64,000 nucleotides of DNA, taken from positions 195,020,000 through 195,083,999 of the forward strand of contig NC_073306.1 of assembly GCF_027595985.1 (NCBI RefSeq), in the 5' to 3' direction. Both the position numbers and the translations under genes were made by a program. Shown piece by piece: positions 52,522-63,165 of the stretch. The notes beneath the pieces were generated by a model that saw only the letters and a program-made list of their open reading frames with translations, was not told where the DNA came from and ran no database searches. The stretch comes from Sorex araneus (taxonomy: Eukaryota; Chordata; Mammalia; Eulipotyphla; Soricidae). Position 1 is the first letter of the stretch, and the number at the start of each line of letters is the position of its first letter.

Positions 52522-53517
52522 GTTGTGCTTGCTTTCAGAGTAAAATTCATTGCTTCCTCACAGTAGATTCCTAACTGTAGCCGTGCGAACAGGTGCAAGA
52601 GTGCATATACAGGTTTTCCTGCCACCCTCAGTTCCCGGGCCTGGAACGACTGCCAGGGCCTTCTCGGAGGGCAGAGGTGGAGCCTGCGAGGTCCATCTCC
52701 CCTTGGCCCGGTTCTAGTTGTGCTGGGCTTCACCTGAAGAGAAGGGCCTGGCAGAAAGGTGACTCTCGCTCACTACTTAGAAAGTCTGGATATTCCTGTT
52801 GTGCTGGTATGTCGCAACCGCGCCAGATCTCCTGTTCAGGGTTGGCCAGTGCTGACTGAGGGAAAAAGAGTTTCATGTTTTGTGGCAGGATGATTCCGGG
52901 TATGGGTGGACGCAGCGTGGTCCCAGAGCATTCAGATACACGCACTGGTCACTGTTCTGTATTTCTGAAAATTTATCAGTGACTTCTGGCTTTTTTTTTT
53001 CTTTTTGGCTTCGTTTTGTTTTTTGCTTCCCCATGCCTTTCCCCTGTGCCCTGTCGGATGCACGTATGACCTAGCATTCGCCTGTAGGCTCGTGTGTTTT
53101 TGTGTGGACACGCACTTTCAGCAGGCTGTGCTCAGTGCAGGGGGCACACGCTTGAGCTGTGTTTAAAGCACACGGTGCGTCTGCCGGGGGTCACGCAGCC
53201 AGCTGCAGCACGGGCTCATTTTCAGTTGCAGTGCTGACACGGTGATCACCACTAGCCAACACTGGCTCTGACGTGGTGCCAGGGCCCCAGACAGCAGAGC
53301 CTGGGGACGGCACTCAGCACCTGCAGGCGGCCCTATGGGCCGAGCTCGTTGGCATCACGCCTGCCAGGCTGGTGCTTTTGCCACTGAGCCATCCTCAGAC
53401 TTCTGACCTGGCGTTTGAGTCTCATATATAGAAATAAGTCAACTCCTTGGCGCTATGGTTCTAGAAACTATGCAGTATTAAGTCTAATTGGGGGTAAAAA
53501 AAGTGTTTCTGTTGTTT
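52522..53517. other. Mostly unique intron sequence
   Basis: GC-richer than its surroundings; an old SINE trace may lie at 53250-53400 (GCCACTGAGCCATCCTC). No gene recognised. Confidence 0.45.
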
Positions 53518-53630
53518 GTTTTGTTTTCTGACAATGCTCAGGAATTTCTCCTGGGACTGTATAGGGTGCTGGATCGAACATGAATCGTCTAAGGGAAGCG
53601 TCCTACCTGCTGGACTATCTCTCTGGCCCT
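53518..53630 (-). mobile_element. SOR-A SINE, partial
   Basis: CTGACAATGCTCAGGAATTTC to GGACTATCTCTCTGGCCC. Confidence 0.78.
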
Positions 53631-53755
53631 GACTTAAGTATTTCAGTGACTGTTTACTCTGTTTGGAATTATTACATGACTTACGGTAAAATTGTCAACT
53701 CTCTGCCCTAAGTTTCAGTATGTAAGGGAGATACGTGTCTGGTTAGAAAGGGCTT

Positions 53756-53925
53756 GGGGACCGGAGCAATGTTACAGCTGTACAGAACAGTAAGTAAGGA
53801 CCTTTGTCCGCACGTGGCTGACCCATGTGGTTCCCGAATCCACCAGAAGTGATTCCTGCGTGCAGAGCCAAGAGTAACCCCTGAGCACTACCAGGTGTGG
53901 CCCCAAAAGGAAAGACAAAGGTGGG
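53756..53925 (+). mobile_element. SOR-A SINE
   Basis: GGGGACCGGAGCAATGTTAC to GGTGTGGCCCCAAAAGG. Confidence 0.82.
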
Positions 53926-53999
53926 AAGGGAGGAAGGAGGGGGAGGGAGGGGGAGGGAGGGAGAGAAAGGGAGGAAGGAAAGGAGGGAGGGAGGGAGGG
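53926..53999. repeat. (GGGA)/(GGAA) purine repeat
   Basis: Irregular GGGA and GGAA units following a SINE. Confidence 0.92.
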
Positions 54000-54254
54000 T
54001 TGAACTGTAAGCCCATGCACGTGCTAAGTGAAGGCTCCTCCTGTAAACTTTGAGAGCTGTTTGATTGCTGCATGTCCCGAGCTTGCCTCGCTGCTTTGCG
54101 AGTGCTTGATCTCGGTGGGTATTAAATGAGTGATTGGACGAATGAATAGCTCCGAGTCCAGATATTGGCTAATGCTAAAACAGAGATGAAGAAATCTGTA
54201 TTATTTTCTTTAACTTGATTATTCCACCTCTGCCCCCACCACCTTTATTCTGAG

Positions 54255-54410
54255 TACGGGGAGAGATAGTACAGAGGTAAGGCACTTACTTGCATGCTGC
54301 CTGGCCCGACAAATGGTCCCCACAGCATTGCCGGGATCACTCCCTCAGGCAGAGACGGGAATAACCCCTGAGCACTGCCAAGTATGGTCCCAAAACCAAC
54401 AAATAAATCA
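54255..54410 (+). mobile_element. SOR-A SINE, old
   Basis: GGGGAGAGATAGTACAGAGG to AGTATGGTCCCAAAACC. Confidence 0.78.
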
Positions 54411-54427
54411 TATTATATGCATTCTTT

Positions 54428-54548
54428 TGGGGGGCGGAGGAGGGCAGGGTGTCAGGGGTTAGGGATCATTCCCGGCAGTACTCAGAGAACCATGCAGTGC
54501 CTAGAATTGAATCTGGACCTGCACGCAAAGTGCTCTCCAGCCCTTTGA
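54428..54548 (-). mobile_element. SOR-A SINE, old
   Basis: GGTTAGGGATCATTCCCGGC to GTGCTCTCCAGCCC. Confidence 0.7.
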
Positions 54549-54887
54549 GCGGTCTTCCTCACTTTGGATGTGTTTCTTAAGGTTGTATGCTCCAGCTTAA
54601 ACAAAACAAAAGCAACCTTAAATAGAAAAACAGAACAAAAAAACCTTGTTTTCAATCATCCGTGTCATTCCCTCATCTCTGTATTATGTATGTTGCTCAG
54701 AAAGCAAGTAACTAACTTTTTTTTAATAAAAGTATTAAGTACATGCCACACAGGGTGGTTGGAATAGTTGGTTGATTGGATTAAGAAAAAATAAAAATTT
54801 AAAAGAAAAAGAAAAAAATGTGCCTTAGAATGTCCCACAATGAAAATATTTTTTAAATAGAAAATAATTTTCTTTTCTTTTTTTCCT
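54549..54887. other. AT-rich unique intron sequence
   Basis: Nothing recognised. Confidence 0.5.
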
Positions 54888-55055
54888 TTTTGGGTTTTTG
54901 GGACACAATCGAAGATGCTCAGGGGTAACTCCTGGCTTTGTGCTGAGGAATCAGTCCTGATGGGGTCAGGGGGCCGTCAGAGATGCTGGGTGTCGAACCC
55001 AGATTGCATGCAAGGAAAGCGCCCTACCTACTGAACTAGCTCTCCAGCCCCCGTA
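54888..55055 (-). mobile_element. SOR-A SINE
   Basis: TTTTTGGGTTTTTGGGACAC to GAACTAGCTCTCCAGCCCC. Confidence 0.85.
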
Positions 55056-55322
55056 ATTTTATTTTCTAATCAGAAGCAATACGTGCTTAATGCCAAAACT
55101 TGCTAAAAACGGTAGCAGTTAAAACTGGGTCTGACCCGTGGACAAAGACTTTAAGACGGGTGCAAGGATTAAAATCCTCTTTGGCAACCCAAAACTCATT
55201 ATTCTGTATGTGCTCTGATACACGTAAGAAGGAATGTTAACCTTTTGTTTGAAAGTGGGGAAACTGATAAAATTTGGGAGAGTTTACTTTAGGACTGCAA
55301 GGACTTTTCTCTCACACTACCG

Positions 55323-55563
55323 TATCACTGTCATCACTGTCATCCCGTTCTGCTTGTGCGGGCACCAGTAACGTCTCCAGTGTGAGACTTGTTACTGTTT
55401 TTGGCATATTGAATACGCCATGGGTAGCTTGCCAGGCTTTGCCATGGTGTGGGTAAGATACTCTCGGTAGCTTGCTGGGCTCTCCGAGAGGGGCGGAGGA
55501 ATCGAACCCAGGTTGGCTGCGTGCAAGGCAAATGCCCTACCCACTGTGCTATCGCTCCAGCCC
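55323..55563 (-). mobile_element. SOR-B SINE
   Basis: ATCACTGTCATCACTGTCAT tail, GGCATATTGAATACGCCATG, GCTATCGCTCCAGCCCC head; the target duplication is unclear. Confidence 0.92.
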
Positions 55564-56379
55564 CCCTTACACTTCTATCCAGCAGATTTATTATCATTCT
55601 AGGGAAAATAACATTATATTGAAAAATTGCTCTAGTTTGTTTCAAAATACCGCTTTTCCCAGAATAAAGTGTAAAGAATTTTAAAAGCTGTGTAAATAAA
55701 GATTTTTAAAAAATCAACAAAATAAAAAATAATAATTGGGAGGAAATAAATGATCGTTAAACAAAATAATAATTGAGATGCTTCTTGAGTCACCCCATTT
55801 GCCATTCTTGCCATGGCTTTCTGGTACTAATCACCCTCCTACAATTCAGCCCGCGGGTCCCGAGGGAGAGGAATGGATGAGGATCTGTGCATTGTGTTAT
55901 GTCTGCTCTCCGTTTGACTAGCACAGTCTGGAAGTGGGTTGTGCAGGATGAGAGCAGGCAGCATAATTGCTCTCCCAGCATCAGCAGCATCTATAAAGCA
56001 TCCTGGGAATTGCTTGCCCTGTGTTCAGAGCAGCTGGTCACATGAGCCTGAATTTTCAGTTCAGTTCATTAGTCAGCCATTTTGGTCTACACCCTGCTCC
56101 CTGCGCACAGCCAATCCTGTTGGAACCCAGCATCCCTGCTCCTCCGGGCACAGCCTGCAAGGGATTTCTCCGGTCCAGGATTTTTTTTTTTCTTTTTAAG
56201 CTCAATTGAAAAAGCTAGATTTATTTTTCCTTTTTTTTTTTTTTTCCTTTTGTATTTTCTCCTGCACAAAGAAGGAAGATTTTTTTTTTTTCCACTTACT
56301 CAGGCAGAGGCCAGTTTTTTTCAAACCAGCAGACGTGGCATCGGCTGTGCAGGATTTAAAGCCTAGAGCTCGGCTGAAA
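55564..56379. other. RUFY3: SINE-free flank upstream of RUFY3 exon 1b
   Basis: Unique DNA; T-runs at 56180-56300 (T12-T16 tracts) are unusual for a near-promoter region. No further exon was found. Confidence 0.5.
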
Positions 56380-56470
56380 AAAGGAAGGGGGTAGGGTAGG
56401 GAAGATAAAAGAAGAGGAACCTGGGAGAAGAAAAGCCTCGTCTCACTTTGCTGAGTGGTAGGAACTGCCT

Positions 56471-56587
56471 ATGAGAAAAGGTAGCTTAGAGTTATTCCTC
56501 TTCGCCGTTGCTTCTGCAACCATCGGGTCCTTTCTGCCACCCGTATTTTTCTTTTCAAACCTCCCCCACCCCCCTTTTCCTTTTTAA
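56471..56587 (+). CDS. 38-codon upstream ORF in the RUFY3 exon 1b leader
   Basis: ATG AGA AAA GGT ... TTT TAA encodes a short peptide rich in Phe, Leu and Pro, starting MRKGSLELFLFAVASATIG. It is in the leader only if transcription starts before 56471. It ends 109 bases before the main ATG, so reinitiation would be possible. Whether it is translated is unknown. Confidence 0.35.
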   Translation: MRKGSLELFLFAVASATIGSFLPPVFFFSNLPHPPFPF

Positions 56588-56645
56588 GAGCTTTGTTCCA
56601 GAGCTTTGGATTGGGGGGCTTTTGTGACGGGGAGGCTTTATTTGT

Positions 56646-56669
56646 ATGTGTGTGTGTCCGAGTGTGTAA
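56646..56669 (+). CDS. 7-codon upstream ORF in the RUFY3 exon 1b leader
   Basis: ATG followed by six codons through a TG-rich stretch and TAA; ends 27 bases before the main start codon. Confidence 0.3.
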   Translation: MCVCPSV

Positions 56670-56696
56670 GTGTGTCGTGGTCCCAGCTGAGTCATC

Positions 56697-56874
56697 ATGT
56701 CTGCTCTGACGCCTCCGACCGATATGCCAACCCCCACCACTGACAAGATCACACAGGCTGCCATGGAGACCATCTACCTTTGCAAATTCCGGGTGTCCAT
56801 GGATGGAGAGTGGCTCTGCCTTCGAGAGTTGGATGACATCTCCCTCACACCTGACCCCGAGCCTACCCACGAAG
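56697..56874 (+). CDS. RUFY3: RUFY3 alternative first coding exon 1b (canonical/neuronal N-terminus)
   Basis: The 59 codons encode MSALTPPTDMPTPTTDK... through ...LDDISLTPDPEPTHE and match the canonical mammalian RUFY3 (Singar1/RIPX) N-terminus. RUFY3 is a RUN-domain and coiled-coil protein involved in neuronal polarity and axon growth, and its longer forms bind ARL8B on lysosomes. Only the region before the RUN domain is present; the remaining exons lie past the window. The exon ends GAAG|GTATGG, a usable donor leaving one base of a split codon (phase 1), so the next codon would complete the expected aspartate. The start context is moderate (A at -3, T at +4). Two short upstream ORFs precede it. 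The frame reads on past the donor to a stop at 56975, an intronic extension. Confidence 0.95.
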
Positions 56875-56880
56875 GTATGG
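56875..56880 (+). other. RUFY3: Splice donor of RUFY3 exon 1b
   Basis: GTATGG after GAAG. It is weaker than the exon 1a donor but sits exactly where the known RUFY3 protein leaves this exon. Confidence 0.85.
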
Positions 56881-58339
56881 TCAGACCCCGTCCCCGAGTC
56901 AGTCACCAGCCCCCTCGTTGGGACCGTGGGCTGGGAGGCAGGGAGAGGCAGGAAGAGCCCACACTCTCATGGTAACAGCCCTAGAAGTCTTTCATTCTTG
57001 CCTACCGCCCAGATCCTCTTCTCTACTGGAGGAAAAAATGGTATTTTTTATTTTTATCCCGATCCCTCAAGTAACCGTTTCCAAAAGATGCTGGTGCTTC
57101 TTTAGAGTTCTTTGTCTTTAAGCCGAGATCATTTACACATCTGGTCAGGATCAGTAATGGGAAAAATGATTGTGTGGGGGCATATATTAACATTTTATAG
57201 AAATCACGGTGGTTTTTAATTGAAGCTGTAACTATCATTGTAAGGGGAGATATAGTTGAAACTCTTGAGGAGTTCCCTAACATCAGGGCATAATGTTAAG
57301 CAGATTCTTTCACACCTAGAAAATATTTGGCAAGACAACTTGCTTTTTCAGTGATATACAGTATAAAGTTAGATCAGAAAAGTTTTATATTTGGTACTAT
57401 TTCATGGGGTAGGAGCATCATGCCTTGAAAATATGACTAATAATATGACTGTGAATCCATTGACCTTTGATTGTTACAAGGCATTTCTGCTAATTTGTGA
57501 CGTTTGAAATTACCTCTGTTGCTACCTTAGAGATTTTTTGGCTTTTTCTCAGAATCTTTTCTAAATTGAGAGATTTCTAATTTTAAACCCTTCATTTTCT
57601 TCATACCATAAAGAAGAGTATTAATTGGAAGTCATAGCTGCAGATTATTTTGATTTTTACATAGTGACCTCAGCTAGTGTTTATTTTCTATCCTCAGCAT
57701 GGTCAAGGCACAGACTTCACAAGCATCTGTCTGGTCCTTAGGCATATCCGTAGCACAGAGAATATAAAGTAAATTTACACATCTGGAGACAGACCATTTT
57801 AGGAAAAGTGATTTCTTTGCCCTTGGCCTTATGGTAGCAATATTGGTCTTGTCTCTTATTTCACCCTTTGTAGTCAATCGATGAGGATTTTTTTTTTTCC
57901 TCTCAGACAGAGCCTGGAGAAAGTTTTAGAGAAGTTTAGCATCCTAGAACACAAAGCAATTATTTTAGGGTGTGTCATTATGGGCGTTGTCCCAATTTTT
58001 TTTTAATCCTTGTGTCTTTTTAACAATCCCCTGTCCCTAGACCGCTTCCTGCTGCATTCAGTTTCAGAGTGTGGTCCAAGGGTTGGAATGCCATCAGGTG
58101 CCAGTATTGTTTAGACAGCCTCCAAAACTTTCAGATCCGTAGAGAAGAAAAAGAGAAAAAGATACTCTTAGAGTCTTAGTAGAAGGTTGAGCAAATGCCT
58201 TAGTTGGCATATTTCGATTATTTCCATACATTTTAAGTCATGCAATATGAAGTACTCCTTATTTATAAACTACAGGGCATCAGTGTCTCCATCATAATAT
58301 TTAGCTATTTATTTCATTTTATGTGTATTGTAATTTTCT
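56881..58339. other. RUFY3: Unique intron sequence after exon 1b
   Basis: No SINE, L1 or gene recognised in about 1.46 kb. Confidence 0.55.
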
Positions 58340-58765
58340 TTTTTACTTTTTTATTGAATCAAGGTGAGAAACACAGTTAACAAGGTTGTTCGTGATTGGG
58401 TTTCAGTTATATAATGTTCCAACACCCATCTGTTCTCCATCGTACATTTTTCACCACCAATGTCCCCCGTTTCTCTCTCCTCCACCCCCCAACTGCCTAT
58501 GTGGCAAGCACTTCTTCCCCCGCGCCCCCCCCCCCCCGCCATCCCTCTTTCCCTTTGGGAATTATGGTTTGCAATACAATACAGATTCTGTAATGCAATA
58601 CAGAAATCTCACCTTGTTAACCAAATGGAGAGCACGTGCTGCCTGGACACAGTATACTCGCTGGAGACTGAAAGGTTATCATGTGTATCCCTCTACCTAC
58701 TTTCAACTCTCAGTTTACCTACTTTCAACTCTCAGTTCTTGTCCAGACTGATACCAATTTTAGTA
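58340..58765 (-). mobile_element. L1 3' UTR fragment with a 100-bp internal insertion
   Basis: TTTTATTGAATCAAGGTGAG to GCAATACAATACAG, then foreign sequence to 58669, then GAAAGGTTATCATGTGTATC resumes the L1. Confidence 0.8.
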
Positions 58766-59481
58766 CTTTGAATATATGTGTGTTTTCTGCGCAAAATTCC
58801 CATGAGTGAGCAGAAGGGAACTGTTTGGTTGATGGAAGGATTTGGAGAAAAGCCATTGAAATTCTTTACAGAGAAATTTGTGATGCAAAATTAGGGCTAG
58901 AACCTAACCTGCGAACTTAATGAAGGGAAGGCCATTTATAGCATCTCAGAATCTACTAGGGAGGGTGGAAGAAAAATAGAGAAATGCTGACAATAGACTT
59001 AGAATTTTTACCTTAAAGTTGGTCAAGAAAAGCCATAATTTTAAATAATTAGAAATTAAATAGTAAAGGAAGATAGAGACCCAGGAAACCATTCAAGTCT
59101 AGGTGTGGTGGTAGGAACCAGGCGGCGCTTAAGAGGGCTGCTCGTCCATCTCACTGGCTCACTGGCTCGCTACCTAGTCATTTGGACCCTAGAACTATGT
59201 GCTTGCGTGCTGATTCCCTGACACTGTGGCCTTAAGCTTGCTCTAGGCATTTAAGGAGTGATCAGAGGCCCTGAATTGATTCTGAAAATCTCACCTTGCT
59301 GACCAAACGGAGAGCACGTGCTGCCTGGTCACAGTATACTCACTAAAGACTTTGTGACTGATTCCAGAGAAGTGACTTCACTCAAACTGGCAGTGGGGTC
59401 TCTTGAGCCCCATAAGAGAAAACGTGAGGCTCAGTGCACCCTCTTAAGAGGGTAACATAGACTGTGTGTGTCCTCAGCAAC
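58766..59481. other. RUFY3: Unique intron sequence
   Basis: Contains the second copy of a 67-bp motif (59284-59351) also found inside the L1 fragment at 58603. Confidence 0.5.
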
Positions 59482-59494
59482 AGAAGCTTCTGTA

Positions 59495-59845
59495 GGCAGC
59501 TGGAATAGAGAAGGGATCACTAAGTCAATGATGGTTGGAGGGATCGTTCGGGATGGGAGATGTGTGCTGAAAGTAGATAAAGGACCAAACGTGATAGCCT
59601 CTCAGTATCTGTATTGCAAACCATAATGCCCAAAAGTAGAGAGAGAATATGGGGGAAATTGTCTGCCATATAGAGGCAGGGCGAGTGTTGGGATGGGGGG
59701 GGGTGAGGAATACTGGGGACGTTGGTGATGGAAAATGTGCACTGGTGGAGGGATGGGTGTTTGATCATTGTATGACTGAAACCCAAACATGAAAGTTTCT
59801 TAACTGTGTCTCACGGTGACTCAATAAAAGTAAAATAAAATAAAT
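59495..59845 (+). mobile_element. L1 3' end, 5'-truncated, 13-bp target duplication
   Basis: AGAAGCTTCTGTA at 59482-59494 and 59846-59858. 3' UTR landmarks GTGATAGCCTCTCAGTATC, GTATGACTGAAACCC, GTGACTCAATAAAAG. Confidence 0.92.
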
Positions 59846-59858
59846 AGAAGCTTCTGTA

Positions 59859-62190
59859 ACTTGTCTAGTTTTGTTCCCCCTGAAAGCAGAGTTCCTGCCC
59901 CTTATATTCAGACCCCCCTTCTTCATCCCCCCACCCCACCCTACACACTCTGATAGGCTCAAATTTAAGATTAGCTTGATCCTTTAGATACCTGGGAATA
60001 AAAACATTCCCTTTATTATTTCATTGCTTTCTTGGTGGTCAGAGAAGTGATACCTCTTTTATTATGTACAGGTGTATGTCCTTGGAACCAGGGACAGATT
60101 TCTAATAGTAACTTTCGCTAATAGAAGGTCTCCCAGAGACCAAAAGGGAGAGTTTATTCCATAGGAGAGGGGATGGTTCTGGAAAGGTTTCATTAATAAG
60201 TAAAGGAGACTTTGACACTTGGGAGATTGCAGAGGGATCACCAGGCAGACATGGTTAAGGTCATTTCAGGTACTGCCTAGGGAGCTGAAGGGGCTGTTTG
60301 GTAACAGTTTAGGAAGATTACATGAATCATTAATACAAAGCAACCTGGAAAGTTTGTGTTCAAGGTTTGAAGGTAATAGTTGAAGACACATTCGTAAATA
60401 TGTTACTATTTTAATATGTATTTCTGTTTTTGTGTCTAACCTGGAGCAGTCTAAACTAGCTTTCACTCGACAAAAGATGAGCATTAATAGCCTAACTGCA
60501 TGTCTTAGAGTTGTGTTTTCTTGGACCTCTATAAGGAAGAAAATAATTGGTTCCAAGTTAGACTGAAAGTATTAAGAAATACTTGTTTCCCTTTCATCTT
60601 TATGAAGATGAGAAATCCAACAGAAACGAGTGGGGGTTTTTGCAGGGGTGTGGGGTTGGTATTCTCTCCATAAGTTTTGAAATGCTGTTTTGGCTAAGAG
60701 ACTTTTCTTTTCAAATATAGGTCAGAGGCAGACTATGAAGAAATAGTTTGGTGGTCAGTAGGACCGCAGGCAGGGACTAGAACCTTGCTTGAGTCTTGGA
60801 GTTCTGGCTTACTAAGGAAAACTGCATCTGACAGTAAATTTGACACACGCTGTTATTGTATAACTGCAGTTCTCCTGTGGGGAGTTGTGTTTGCTTCAGT
60901 GATCACTTAGAATGTCAGGCATTTGTGCTGTGAAGGAGCTTTTATGAAATATGTGAGTAGGGCTGTGATAAGGCACCATTGTGCTTTGATTTGCCGCTTG
61001 TCAGAAATATTTGTTGGTCATCCCCTGATGTGAAGTCCCTCTCCAGAGACTAAGAATACGTAGCCTTTCCCTCAGTGAGTTCACAGTCAAAGTAAAGCAG
61101 TGAAATAAAGACATGGAAGGTTGACAAATGTAAACCGTGTAGTTGCCAAAGGACAACTGTTTCTTACGAACTAGGACATGGAATTTAAAGCCAGATAGCT
61201 CATCTAATGACCCTATTTCCCATAAGACACAGATACAAATTTGAGCTAAAGTGTATTTTCAATAGAAAATACTCTACTGATGTGAAATAATAAGGGAAAT
61301 AATAAGGGGAAAATCCCACAAATAGGAAGTAGAGTATTTGTATTCAGTAACTGTGCGTAGTATCCGGTACTATACTAACTTCATTGACGCTTACGGGTTG
61401 GTGTCACGGCACACTAGTGTAGCCCCGTCTTGCCCTGAACTGAGTATGTTTTCATGAAAAAAGTACATATCCCAGCGGGTATTTTGACTGGGGAAGCCAA
61501 ATGACAACTTACCTAGAAACTCCAAGGAATAAACTCACAGCATGCTTAGTCTAGCGCATGGCTTTTGGAACTAGGATCTATTTTTCTGAAAATGAATCCT
61601 ACTTCTATGTCATGCTCTGCTCTGCCGGGTCCTACAGTGACAACACGGCAAATAAGCTCTGTTCTCCGAGCTTCCTGCCAAGACAGAGCTGAAGAGCGGG
61701 TGCCGCAAATAAGTCCAGATGGCACTTAGCGCTGCAGTGGTTTCTACAACACAGGTGGGACAGACCTTAGGGCATTCCTGGGAAAATATTCCAATATGTG
61801 TAACCTTTGAGTGAAAACTTAAAAACGTGGCAGCAGTGTCTGAGCGTAAACAGGAGGCAAGAGTGTAGTGAAGGAGACAGCTGATGCCGAGAGCTAAGCA
61901 CCCAGGGTGAATGGTTCTCGGTTTATTTTCAGCCCCTTTCCAAATTTCCGTTCCAAATTCTCACCTCTTTGATCAGCAATGTTAAACAAAGCCTCAAGCT
62001 CTGTTAGGAAGAGGAAATGTTAGGAGTGGTTTAAAGAAAAAAAAAAAAAAGAGTAGATTGTCTTTCTCTTCTGGTTGTATGTAATGTTAATTTTTTTTTT
62101 TCACATGAAATCTGCAGTGACCTGCTAGTGTGGGTCAACCACCCCAAAATGAAATGAAATTAATTAGAAAAAAAAAAAGGCCTGCGATGA
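59859..62190. other. RUFY3: 2.3 kb repeat-poor intron sequence
   Basis: No recent mobile elements. A MIR/LINE2-like trace at 61040-61110 (CCCTCAGTGAGTTCACAGTC). No exon found. Confidence 0.5.
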
Positions 62191-62385
62191 TGGGGCTGGA
62201 GCGATAGTGCAGCTGGTAGGGCTTTTGCCTCGCATGCAACCAACCCTGTTCAGTTCCCAATCCCTGGCATCCAGTTTGGGCCTCTCCCACCCCCCCCACC
62301 CCTGCCCCCAGCACCACCAGGAGTGATTCCTGAATGCAGAGCCAGGTCTGGTGTGGCCGAAAATAAACAAACCAACAAATAAATA
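62191..62385 (+). mobile_element. SOR-A SINE with C-rich insertion
   Basis: GGGGCTGGAGCGATAGTGC to GGTGTGGCCGAAAATAAAC; extra C-rich bases near 62283-62310. Confidence 0.88.
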
Positions 62386-62397
62386 GATCTGCAATGT

Positions 62398-62560
62398 TTG
62401 GGGCAGAGTGATAGTGCCTTGCACTCAGCTCACCTGGTTTTGATCCCCAGTGCCATGTAAAATCCCCTGAGCACCACCACGAGTGACTCTTGAGTGCAGA
62501 GCCAGGAGTAAGTCCTGAGCACAGCCAGGTGTGGTCCAAAAACAAACAAAATGTCTGCAG
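62398..62560 (+). mobile_element. SOR-A SINE
   Basis: GGGGCAGAGTGATAGTGCC to GTGTGGTCCAAAAACAAAC. GTCTGCA(A)TGTTT-like flanks on both sides. Confidence 0.88.
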
Positions 62561-62847
62561 TGTTTTCAGTGTTACATTGTTCATGTACTTCTATACTTCA
62601 AGAACATACTAAATCATATATGTTGATATTAATAGCTCTTTTGAATTAGACTTGATGAAAATGTTGATGCAAAAGTGAACCAACTGTTATTCTTTTCTGG
62701 AGGGCTGGGTTCCCAAGTGGTGCTCAGGGAACTTGGGAGTCTGTCCTAGTGGTTCTCAGCCAGCAGAGCAAGGTCCCAAGGATTACAGTGTCACTCGGGT
62801 CTCCACATGCCAGAAGTGTTCAGGAAATAAATAGCAGTATTTATAAA

Positions 62848-62880
62848 AAAAAAAAAAAAGAAGAAGAAGAAGAAGAAGAA
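62848..62880. repeat. A-run plus (GAA)n
   Basis: 14 A then seven GAA units. Confidence 0.95.
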
Positions 62881-63000
62881 GTGCTCAGGAGTCCTCCCCC
62901 TTGCTTGACCCAGAGATATCTGGGGAAACATGTATTTCTGGGATTGCACCGGGGTTGACCACATGCAAGACATGTGCCTTAACACCTACCACACAACTGT
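62881..63000 (-). mobile_element. SOR-A-like SINE, old
   Basis: GTGCTCAGGAGTCCTCCCCC to CCACATGCAAGACATGTGCC. Confidence 0.55.
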
Positions 63001-63014
63001 TACTCTGTTTTTTT

Positions 63015-63165
63015 ATTTTTGTTTGGGGCTACATACAACAGTCCTCAAAACTTATTCCTGACTCTGTGCTCAGGGATCCCTCCTGACCACGTGCCCTGCA
63101 GGAGATCAAACCGGGGTCAGCCACATGCAAGGCAAGCCCCCTACCCCCTGTACTTTTCTTTCCCA
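63015..63165 (-). mobile_element. SOR-A SINE, old
   Basis: GTTTGGGGCTACATACAACAG to CTGTACTTTTCTTTCCC. Confidence 0.72.

Larger units (their letters stand above)
56380..56696 (+). promoter_or_regulatory. RUFY3: Probable 5' leader and proximal promoter of RUFY3 exon 1b
   Basis: This unique, SINE-free, CpG-poor sequence lies directly upstream of the exon 1b ATG. A TATA-like GATAAAAG occurs at about 56403, and an AP-1-type TGAGTCA at 56688 ends three bases before the ATG. The transcription start is not determined; the contrast with the CpG-island promoter of exon 1a suggests tissue-restricted use. Confidence 0.5.
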
